Source: Acidobacteriota bacterium
GTDB taxonomy: Bacteria; Acidobacteriota; UBA6911; RPQK01
Direction: 5' to 3'
Assembly: GCA_003819755.1 (NCBI GenBank)
Contig: RPQK01000137.1
Coordinates: 1-12,241 of the forward strand
DNA: 12,241 nt
Shown: positions 5,906 to 11,676 of the stretch, in pieces
How the letters are laid out: every line of letters begins with the position of its first letter
Position numbering within the stretch: the first letter of the stretch is position 1
Position numbers and translations under genes: made by a program
The notes under the pieces: generated by a model
Told to the model about the DNA's origin: nothing
Databases searched by the model: none
The model's input: only the letters and a program-made list of their open reading frames with translations

Positions 5906-8743
5906 ATGAGGGATCGGAAACAAACAGCACTAAGATGGATCGGGCTGGGAGCGGCCCTCACAGCTGTTCTTTCGGCTGTCCTTCTGCTTTCGGTCCACCT
6001 CCATGCCCGCTGGGTTACCCCGATCGACAAGGCCCGCGTCGAGGCTCTGAAAGAAGCGGCCAGGACGGACACCGAGGTGCAAAAGACCCTGCAGCCGGAA
6101 ATGGACCGCCAGCACCAGGCCCAGGTCAGGCGGCGGAGAGTCTATGACTGGGGTGGCCTTCTGTTCGTGGTGTCGGCAGGCGTCTTCGTCGTTTGGTATC
6201 GCTGGTCGCTGCCCGCTCAAAGACTGCCTCGCCGAATCCAGTCCAAATCAGCCGCCTTGGTGCCTGCCGCGCCATTGATCCAGATTATCCCGTCCGGACC
6301 GAGTGCAGCACTCGACCTGCTCCCTGTGGAGGAGATCCTCCAATCGACAGGGCGCAAGCCTGAAGCCGTCATTTCGATTCTCCAGTCGATTCAGTCCCGC
6401 TATCGATACCTCCCGAACGAGGCTCTCAAAAAGGTCTGCGAGGCGAGCGCAATCACCCCGGCCCGGATTGCGGGCGTCTCGACCTTCTACGGTCAGTTCC
6501 GCCACCGGCCGGTGGGCGAGCACATCATCAGAGTCTGCGAGGGGACGGCCTGCCACGTCGCGGGTGCTGTCGAGGTGAAAAACGAATTGTGTCGCTGCCT
6601 GGGAATCAAGGACGGATCTCACACCGATCCTTCCGGCCGTTTCACGGTCGAACGTGTGGCATGCATCGGATCCTGTAGCCTGGCGCCAGTCGTGACAATC
6701 GACGAAGAGGTCTACGGCCGGGTGAGCCCCCTCACCGCCGGCGGGATGATCGGCAATTTTCTCCAAACCCTAGCCGGAAGCCGCCCTGGGAGTGCAGGCG
6801 TCTCGCCTGCGCTGGGGACCGGGGCGTCCCCGCCCCGGTCGTGCGCGGGCACAACCCGAAGAAAGGAGAATGGGTCCGGAAAGACCGCGGAACGATCGCT
6901 CCGCGGCGAAACCGGCGGAGCCGTCCGTGGCGGGATCGAGATGCGGATCGGCCTCGGCTCATGCGGCATCGCGAGCGGCGCGCGCCACGTGCAGTCGGCC
7001 CTTCAGGAAACCCTCCATTCGCTGGGAGGCGGCGCCGCTGTCAAAGCCGTGGGCTGCAGCGGACTTTGCCACGCCGAGCCTCTCCTGGAGGTCGTCGCGA
7101 ACGGCCACCGGACGCTTTACGGGAACGTTACCCCCGGGGACGTCAGAAAAATCGCCCGGCGGCACATCAAACCCCACGGTGTGTGGAGGACCATCCGTGA
7201 AGGCTTCCAGGAGACATGCGCGCAGGTGTTCGAAGACGACGCCTGGGCGCCTGCCACGTCACGGGAGCTCGACGCCCGGCCTTCCATGGAGAAGCAGGTC
7301 CGGGTTGTCCTGGAAAACTGCGGGCAGATTGAACCGCTGTCGCTCCATGACTATCGCGCACGCGAGGGCATGCAGGCGCTCGAGCACTGCTTAAAGCATT
7401 TGTCGCCCGACGAGGTGATCGAAAAGGTGCGGATCTCGGGCCTTCGAGGCCGTGGCGGGGCGGGATTCCCGACCGCAAGAAAGTGGGACATCGTCCGCCG
7501 CGCGCCCGGAGAGGTCAAGTACGTCATCTGCAACGGGGACGAGGGCGACCCGGGGGCCTTCATGGACCGGGCGGTGATGGAAGCCGATCCTTTCCGGGTC
7601 ATAGAGGGGCTGGCGATCGCGGCATATGCTGTCGGCGCAGCCGAGGGTTTCGTTTACGTCCGCCGGGAGTACCCGATCGCGGTCCGGCATATGAGGGAGG
7701 CGATCCGGCTGGCCATAGAAAACGGCCTCCTGGGCGAGCGGATTTTCGGCAGCTCGTTCACCTTCACACTGCACGTGAAGGAAGGCGCCGGGGCGTTCGT
7801 ATGTGGCGAGGAAACGGCGCTCATCCAGTCGATGGAAGGCGAAAGAGGCATGCCGCGTCTGCGTCCTCCCTACCCCGCCGAGTCCGGACTCTGGGGCAAG
7901 CCGACGCTTATCAACAACGTTGAGACGCTGGCCTGCCTCCCGTGGATTTTCCGCCGGGGACCCGAAGCTTTCGCGGCAATGGGAACGGAAAGGTCGAAAG
8001 GGACCAAAGTCTTTTCACTGGTGGGTAAAGTCAATCGCGGCGGCTTGATCGAGGTCCCGATGGGAATTACGATCCGCGAGATCGTCGAGGAGATCGGCGG
8101 CGGCATTCGAGACGGAAGGAAGTTCAAGGCGGTGCTCGCGGGCGGTCCGTCCGGGGGCTGTATCCCGGCAAGCCTGGCCGATACCCGCATCGACTACGAG
8201 GAACTGGCGTCGACCGGCTCCATTATGGGCTCGGGGGGCCTCGCCGTGCTCGACGACCGGGACTGCGCCGTGGAGATCGCCCGCTACTTCCTCGAGTTCA
8301 CCCAGAACGAGTCCTGCGGCAAGTGCACCTTCTGCCGCATCGGAACCAAGCGGATGCTGGAGATCCTGGAACGGATCTGCGGCGGGAAGGGCCGCCCTTC
8401 GGACCTCGAGACGCTGGAGGAGCTCAGCCGTCTCGTCAGTAAGGCGAGCCTGTGCGGGCTCGGTCAGACGGCGCCCAACCCGGTGCTGACCACCTTGCGC
8501 TACTTCAGGGATGAATACGAGGCCCACATCAGCGAACGCCGATGTCCGGCGGCGCAGTGCAAGGCGTTGATCCATTACCGGGTCCTCGAGAACTGCACCG
8601 GCTGCACCCTTTGCGCGCAGGCGTGCCCGGTCGCGGCTATCGAAAACCGGCCCTACGCTCGGCACGAGGTCATCGACGACCGGTGCACCCGCTGCGGCAT
8701 GTGTCTGACGGCCTGCCCGGAAGGCGCGATTGAGGTCAGGTGA
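5906..8743 (+). CDS. Membrane-anchored NuoE-NuoF-ferredoxin fusion, NAD(P)H-oxidising flavoprotein
   Basis: The product has 945 residues; complex I NuoF is normally about 450 and NuoE about 170. Domain order: two membrane helices (about 10-31 and 81-100); a NuoE-like [2Fe-2S] domain (about 135-290) with C211, C216, C253, C257; a low-complexity linker (290-345); a thioredoxin-like domain (346-420) with C353, C384, C388; the NuoF core with FMN/NADH motifs R-G-R-G-G-A-G-F-P-T (514-523), N-G-D-E-G-D-P-G-A (543-551) and G-A-G-A-F-V-C-G-E-E-T (627-637); an SLBB region (about 700-760); the N3-type [4Fe-4S] site C804, C807, C810, C850; and a 2[4Fe-4S] ferredoxin with C897-C900-C903-C907 and C927-C930-C933-C937. 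The core order matches HndA+HndC or HydC+HydB of bifurcating hydrogenases, but no hydrogenase subunit is present here and the membrane helices are extra. Start codon: the only Met before residue 281. Inferred role: feeding NAD(P)H electrons to the membrane polyferredoxin. Confidence 0.92.
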   Translation: MRDRKQTALRWIGLGAALTAVLSAVLLLSVHLHARWVTPIDKARVEALKEAARTDTEVQKTLQPEMDRQHQAQVRRRRVYDWGGLLFVVSAGVFVVWYRWSLPAQRLPRRIQSKSAALVPAAPLIQIIPSGPSAALDLLPVEEILQSTGRKPEAVISILQSIQSRYRYLPNEALKKVCEASAITPARIAGVSTFYGQFRHRPVGEHIIRVCEGTACHVAGAVEVKNELCRCLGIKDGSHTDPSGRFTVERVACIGSCSLAPVVTIDEEVYGRVSPLTAGGMIGNFLQTLAGSRPGSAGVSPALGTGASPPRSCAGTTRRKENGSGKTAERSLRGETGGAVRGGIEMRIGLGSCGIASGARHVQSALQETLHSLGGGAAVKAVGCSGLCHAEPLLEVVANGHRTLYGNVTPGDVRKIARRHIKPHGVWRTIREGFQETCAQVFEDDAWAPATSRELDARPSMEKQVRVVLENCGQIEPLSLHDYRAREGMQALEHCLKHLSPDEVIEKVRISGLRGRGGAGFPTARKWDIVRRAPGEVKYVICNGDEGDPGAFMDRAVMEADPFRVIEGLAIAAYAVGAAEGFVYVRREYPIAVRHMREAIRLAIENGLLGERIFGSSFTFTLHVKEGAGAFVCGEETALIQSMEGERGMPRLRPPYPAESGLWGKPTLINNVETLACLPWIFRRGPEAFAAMGTERSKGTKVFSLVGKVNRGGLIEVPMGITIREIVEEIGGGIRDGRKFKAVLAGGPSGGCIPASLADTRIDYEELASTGSIMGSGGLAVLDDRDCAVEIARYFLEFTQNESCGKCTFCRIGTKRMLEILERICGGKGRPSDLETLEELSRLVSKASLCGLGQTAPNPVLTTLRYFRDEYEAHISERRCPAAQCKALIHYRVLENCTGCTLCAQACPVAAIENRPYARHEVIDDRCTRCGMCLTACPEGAIEVR
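6794..6840. repeat. Two palindromes in the linker of the NuoE-NuoF fusion
   Basis: GCAGGCG-TCT-CGCCTGC (6794-6810, 7-bp stem) is followed by GACCGGGGCG-TCCC-CGCCCCGGTC (6817-6840, 10-bp stem). Both are read in frame as linker residues around G-S-A-G-V-S-P-A. I recognise that peptide as a product of a dispersed bacterial palindrome. It lies exactly between the NuoE-like and thioredoxin-like domains, so a repeat insertion into a former intergenic region may have joined two genes. Confidence 0.75.
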
Positions 8744-8775
8744 AATTTTTCGACTGGGAGTCTTCTCTGCGTTTC

Positions 8776-8876
8776 ACCCCGAAGGGGTTGTGTAGCAGAG
8801 CCCAGGGTTGGCCGCGTCGTTTGCGGCCTACCCTGGGTCACTAGCAAGTTCAGTGCTTTCCCTGAAGGGGAAAAGC
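8776..8876. repeat. REP-like hairpin cluster 3' of the transposase remnant
   Basis: The main hairpin is CCCAGGGTTGGCCGC (8801-8815) with GCGGCCTACCCTGGG (8823-8837), a 15-bp stem with one mismatch and a 7-nt loop. It is flanked by ACCCC-GAA-GGGGT (8776-8788) and an imperfect GCTTTCCC/GGGGAAAAGC stem (8855-8876). The cluster sits just past the 3' end of the minus-strand IS200-like gene, as REP sequences do relative to REP-associated tyrosine transposases. It could also serve as the 3' end of the NuoEF transcript, although no T-run follows. The gap 8744-8896 holds nothing else I can identify. Confidence 0.7.
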
Positions 8877-8896
8877 AAAAGGAAGCGGGACAGACG

Positions 8897-9235
8897 TTAG
8901 TCCCATACGTACCGTTCATCGAAATCCACTCGGTAGCGGCGAAGAAACTCGCGGAACTGGTCCTGAAACGAGACGCGTCGATGATGCCGGTCCTGACGCC
9001 GGATGTAGTTCTTGACCTGCTCCACCTGCGACTGCCCGATCGAGAAAGCAGCGTAGCCCTTTTGCCAGGCGAATTTGTCCAGTGAAGGATCCATGTCTTT
9101 CACCCAAATGGATGACGATCTCTTCGTGTTCTTTACAAGGTCAGCTATGCAAGACATCCGACCGAGTTGGCACAAGATGTGAGTATGATCCTCAGGCTGG
9201 GAGCCAGCTGGGGCCGTAAATGTTGAAACGAGCGA
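8897..9235 (-). pseudogene. 5'-truncated IS200-like / REP-associated (Y1) transposase
   Basis: The minus-strand frame reads E-D-H-T-H-I-L-C-Q-L, the HUH metal-binding motif (histidine codons at 9187-9185 and 9181-9179), then A-D-L-V-K-N-T-K-R-S-S-S-I-W-V-K, W-Q-K-G-Y-A-A-F-S-I, the catalytic-tyrosine segment N-Y-I-R-R-Q-D-R-H-H and the typical C-terminal end D-E-R-Y-V-W-D. The family normally has about 45-50 more N-terminal residues (first beta strand and helix) before the HUH motif. Here the frame closes at a TAG (9238-9236), which is also the stop codon of vapC, and no start codon with a complete N-terminus exists. The remnant therefore retains catalytic residues but lacks its 5' end and is judged inactive. 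A short product from the TTG at 9175 would lack the HUH motif. Confidence 0.85.
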
Positions 9236-9646
9236 CTATTTAGACGGCCACGACCTGGAGTCTACAGCGCCGCTTTGCAGAATCAGGTCCAGGTCCTTGT
9301 CCCGAGTGAGGATGTAGCAGCCGTTCTCCTCCGCAACCACCGCTATCAGGCAGTCGATTGTGGATCTGACTGTCACACCTTTCCCTCTGAGCAGCCGGTA
9401 AACTTCGGCGGCCCGGAAATACGACCCGATCCCGGAGGGCTCGAGGAACAAAAGATCCTGGAACAGTCGTTGCAGTCTGTCTCGGCCCTGGTGACGACGC
9501 AAACCTTGGAAGACCTCCGCCACGATTACGCCGCAGGTGCAGATTTCGTCTTCGCCAGCCACCAACTCGGCGACGGCCCGCCTCTGGGGAGAGGCCGTGC
9601 CGTTCAGGAACTCGACCCAAGCCGAGCTGTCGATCAGAACTCTCAT
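9236..9646 (-). CDS. vapC: VapC-type PIN-domain ribonuclease toxin
   Basis: The product has 136 residues starting M-R-V-L-I-D-S-S-A-W. The acidic residues of the PIN active site are present: D6, E44 (I-V-A-E-V-F-Q-G-L), D98 (S-T-I-D-C-L-I-A) and D116 (T-R-D-K-D). PIN toxins cleave RNA, commonly initiator tRNA or rRNA, in a Mg-dependent manner and are held inactive by the cognate antitoxin. An upstream in-frame start 45 nt earlier was rejected because 9646 overlaps the antitoxin stop by ATGA (9643-9646), the usual coupling in vapBC, and because the protein then begins at the first PIN strand. Its stop codon directly abuts the transposase remnant. Confidence 0.93.
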   Translation of the reverse strand: MRVLIDSSAWVEFLNGTASPQRRAVAELVAGEDEICTCGVIVAEVFQGLRRHQGRDRLQRLFQDLLFLEPSGIGSYFRAAEVYRLLRGKGVTVRSTIDCLIAVVAEENGCYILTRDKDLDLILQSGAVDSRSWPSK

Positions 9647-9858
9647 TGTCGGGGTTCCCGTTTTCGAAGCTCCTCCAAATCTCCTTCCCACTGGAATTTC
9701 CCTTCGTGCTCCAGCAGGCCTCGCAGACGGCGGCGACGCGCGTAGTCCCGAAGGGCTTCGTTAATGACCGCAGTCTTGGTCTTCCCGGGGGAAACCTTCA
9801 TAGCGCCGGTTAGCGCGTCCTTATCCAGATTCAAAGTTGTTCGTTTCGTCTGCCCCAT
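9643..9858 (-). CDS. vapB: VapB-type antitoxin (ribbon-helix-helix)
   Basis: The product has 71 residues from the ATG at 9858. The N-terminal half, K-R-T-T-L-N-L-D-K-D-A-L followed by T-A-V-I-N-E-A-L-R-D-Y-A, is the beta strand plus two helices of a ribbon-helix-helix DNA-binding domain. The C-terminal part (F-Q-W-E-G-D-L-E-E-L-R) is the usual toxin-wrapping tail. The frame extends 12 codons upstream, but those codons overlap the predicted promoter, so 9858 is preferred. VapB usually dimerises, binds its own promoter and neutralises VapC. Confidence 0.9.
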   Translation of the reverse strand: MGQTKRTTLNLDKDALTGAMKVSPGKTKTAVINEALRDYARRRRLRGLLEHEGKFQWEGDLEELRKREPRQ

Positions 9859-9865
9859 GATGCAT

Positions 9866-9894
9866 ATGTTATGAGTCGTAGATATGCACGTCAA
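9866..9894 (-). promoter_or_regulatory. Predicted vapBC promoter
   Basis: On the minus strand TTGACG (9894-9889) is followed after exactly 17 nt by TAACAT (9871-9866), a 5/6 and 4/6 match to the -35 and -10 boxes. Transcription would start about 7 nt after the -10 box, at or next to the vapB ATG (9858), so the mRNA would be leaderless or nearly so; no Shine-Dalgarno is visible. VapB autorepression at this site is expected from the family. Confidence 0.5.
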
Positions 9895-9961
9895 GCGTGG
9901 GAGTCGAGCAGGGGAGGCACGAATTCGTCTCCGTCAGGGCTTCATCTTTCAGACTCTCTTT

Positions 9962-10058
9962 GACGGGATTAACAGGATTCATACTATGAATAACGCTCGA
10001 GTCTAAAAAACTACGAAGGAACCTTAAGAGAGCGTTCTCAAATCCTGTTAATCCTGTC
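9962..10058. repeat. Inverted repeat bounded by GGATTAACA motifs
   Basis: GACGGGATTAACAGGATT (9962-9979) and AATCCTGTTAATCCTGTC (10041-10058) are reverse complements with one mismatch. Nested inside are AACGCTC (9992-9998) and GAGCGTT (10030-10036), so the segment can fold back twice. It fills most of the gap between the antitoxin promoter and the minus-strand propeller gene and touches the stop codon of the latter. It may act as a bidirectional 3' end or be a small inverted-repeat element. Confidence 0.7.
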
Positions 10059-11604
10059 AGAAGACGATCCGGTAGGCGGCCATTTCCCTGTCGTTGCGGA
10101 CGAGCAGGTAGCCATCTGCGATGGCCGGATTGTTCCATGTTCTCCCGCTCAGCGCGGAGAACCGTGAAACCTCTTCGTGCTTCTCGGGCGTGGCTCTGAC
10201 CAGCACGACATCCCCGTCTTCCGTAGTGATGATCAGATGGCCCCCGGCAAGAATGAGCTGCCCGTAGCCGTATCGTCCCCCCTTCCACTTGCGGGTGCCG
10301 GTAGCGGCCTCGAGGCAGACGAGAATCCCCTCGTCCGAGCCGTAGATATGGCCTTCGTGCAGCACGAATCCGTTGAATCGGCTTTTCAGGCCGTTGTTCT
10401 CCCAGACGGTGCGGGCGGAGAACTTCTCGCCCTCGGCCTTGATCTCGACGAGCGCAGTCCCGTGCCCGTAGCCAGAGGATATGACGAAGCGGCTTTCGTC
10501 CAGGACAATCGGCTGAGAGGCATTGATGTCGTACTGCGTCTTCCACGGGTATTCCCAAAGTAGCGATCCGTCCTCGACCGTGAGGCCGACCACCCTGGAC
10601 GAGCTCACCACAATCAGCTGCCGCTTTCCGGCCAGGGTGGCCTGGATCGGAGAGACGTAAGCCTGTTTGTCATTCAGGGCGGTCCAGATGATCTGCCCGT
10701 TCCGTTTGTCGCAGGCGGCCACCGAGTTGTTGCGGCTCCCGCCCGGAAGAACGATCACTTTTTCATCGATCACGAGTGGAGATGCCGCCATCCCCCAGGA
10801 CAGGTTCTCCGCCCCGGCGTCTTCCAGGATATTTGTGGACCAGACGACTTTTCCGGTCGCCCCATCCAGGCAGCGGAAGACGCCCGTTGCTCCGAGCGCG
10901 TAGATCTTTCCTTCATGCCAGGTAGGGGTGGCCCGCGGGCCATCTCCACCCATGCTCTCCTCAAAGAACGCCGCCCAGGAGTCTGTCCACAACTCTCGCC
11001 CACTCTTCAAATCGTAGGCGGCGACCACCTCTCGGTCGCGACGCTGCTCGATCGTGAAAGCCCTGCCATTCGCGATGGAGAATGAGGCGTACCCGCCGCC
11101 GCACGGCTGTTTCCAGGCCAACGGCAGGCCTTCCTTCGGCCAGGGGGTCCTGATGGCTGCCTGGTCGTAACGCCCGTCACGGTTGGGCCCACGGAAATCG
11201 GTCCAATAGGTCGAGCCCGACGGGGCAGCCGTAGCGGCCGGAGCGGCGGCGTCCGTACCCGACCTCGTCGGTTCGGCCGCTTCGTTGACCTCCACCGGCG
11301 GCGAAACAGCGTGAGCCCGCTGTTCTGCCCGGTGCCGTTCGATCGCCTCGGCCTGCGCGTCCGGGCGGTGGACAGTCAGAATCTTCGGAATCCCGCTGCC
11401 GTCTGGAATGAGCCGCACGCCGAAGGCGTAAAGGTAGACGCCGACAAGAATGAAGGTCGCGAACGAGCCGAGCACCTTTTTGAAGACTCCCGTTCCGGGG
11501 CGCAACCAGAGCAGAACGAGGCCGACCGGGGGAAGCAACAGGGTGGCTGCGAGCACACCTGCCGGAGATTGATACCAGGGCCGTGGTATTTGGGTCGATT
11601 TCAT
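10057..11604 (-). CDS. Membrane-anchored PQQ-like beta-propeller protein
   Basis: The product has 515 residues from the ATG at 11604; a GTG six codons upstream is possible but falls within a hairpin. Two membrane helices lie at about 14-34 and 45-63, then an Ala/Pro/Thr/Glu-rich linker (about 80-130), then a propeller from residue 133 that opens Y-W-T-D-F-R-G-P-N-R-D-G. Blade motifs include S-G-R-E-L-W-T, T-G-K-V-V-W-S, N-G-Q-I-I-W-T, D-G-S-L-L-W-E and T-G-T-R-K-W-K. It belongs to the same broad family as the propellers at 143-2814 but is tethered rather than secreted, and it is transcribed away from them. The position of the propeller outside the cytoplasmic membrane is inferred. Its TGA stop is supplied by a copy of the TGACAGGATTAACAGGATT repeat. 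Function unknown. Confidence 0.88.
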   Translation of the reverse strand: MKSTQIPRPWYQSPAGVLAATLLLPPVGLVLLWLRPGTGVFKKVLGSFATFILVGVYLYAFGVRLIPDGSGIPKILTVHRPDAQAEAIERHRAEQRAHAVSPPVEVNEAAEPTRSGTDAAAPAATAAPSGSTYWTDFRGPNRDGRYDQAAIRTPWPKEGLPLAWKQPCGGGYASFSIANGRAFTIEQRRDREVVAAYDLKSGRELWTDSWAAFFEESMGGDGPRATPTWHEGKIYALGATGVFRCLDGATGKVVWSTNILEDAGAENLSWGMAASPLVIDEKVIVLPGGSRNNSVAACDKRNGQIIWTALNDKQAYVSPIQATLAGKRQLIVVSSSRVVGLTVEDGSLLWEYPWKTQYDINASQPIVLDESRFVISSGYGHGTALVEIKAEGEKFSARTVWENNGLKSRFNGFVLHEGHIYGSDEGILVCLEAATGTRKWKGGRYGYGQLILAGGHLIITTEDGDVVLVRATPEKHEEVSRFSALSGRTWNNPAIADGYLLVRNDREMAAYRIVF

Positions 11605-11625
11605 CCTGTGCAATAATCGCACAGG
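11605..11625. repeat. Hairpin immediately upstream of the minus-strand propeller start
   Basis: CCTGTGC (11605-11611) and GCACAGG (11619-11625) form a 7-bp perfect stem with a 7-nt AT-rich loop, ending at the base before the ATG at 11604. In the minus-strand mRNA it would occupy the position of a Shine-Dalgarno sequence, so it could limit initiation or be an operator half-site pair. No canonical ribosome binding site is visible otherwise. Confidence 0.5.
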
Positions 11626-11637
11626 TCGATCCTTTTC

Positions 11638-11667
11638 TTGACAGGATTGACAGGATTAACAGGATTA
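11638..11667. repeat. Tandem nonamer ACAGGATTA in the divergent intergenic region
   Basis: Three consecutive nonamers, ACAGGATTG (11641-11649), ACAGGATTA (11650-11658) and ACAGGATTA (11659-11667), follow a TTG. They occupy most of the 72-bp space between the divergent propeller and permease genes. The same unit appears at 2826-2842, 5886-5905, 9962-9979 and 10041-10058, always within a few bases to tens of bases of a gene end or start. Confidence 0.8.
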
Positions 11668-11676
11668 CAACTGGCA

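Noticed and set aside
6861..6872. AAAGGAG followed by ATG (6870) as the start of a separate NuoF gene
   Set aside because: The ATG is out of the NuoF frame and only 2 nt from the purine run; the in-frame candidate is 6941.
8015..8665. Minus-strand open frame of 216 codons
   Set aside because: It is antisense to the highly conserved NuoF region and shows no recognisable domain.
5906..8743. Subunit of an electron-bifurcating [FeFe] hydrogenase
   Set aside because: The domain order fits HndA/HndC, but there is no HydA-like gene or H-cluster motif in the window, and the membrane helices are atypical. Kept as a NuoEF-like fusion.
10003..10036. Intrinsic terminator for the minus-strand propeller (T-run near 10004-10010)
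   Set aside because: The hairpin just before the T-run is only AAGG/CCTT with almost no loop, too weak; the larger inverted repeat encloses the T-run rather than preceding it.
11638..11675. TTGACA within the nonamer repeat as a promoter for the permease
   Set aside because: The hexamers at the right spacing (AGGATT, ACTGGC) do not resemble a -10 box; TTGACA is part of the repeat wherever it occurs.
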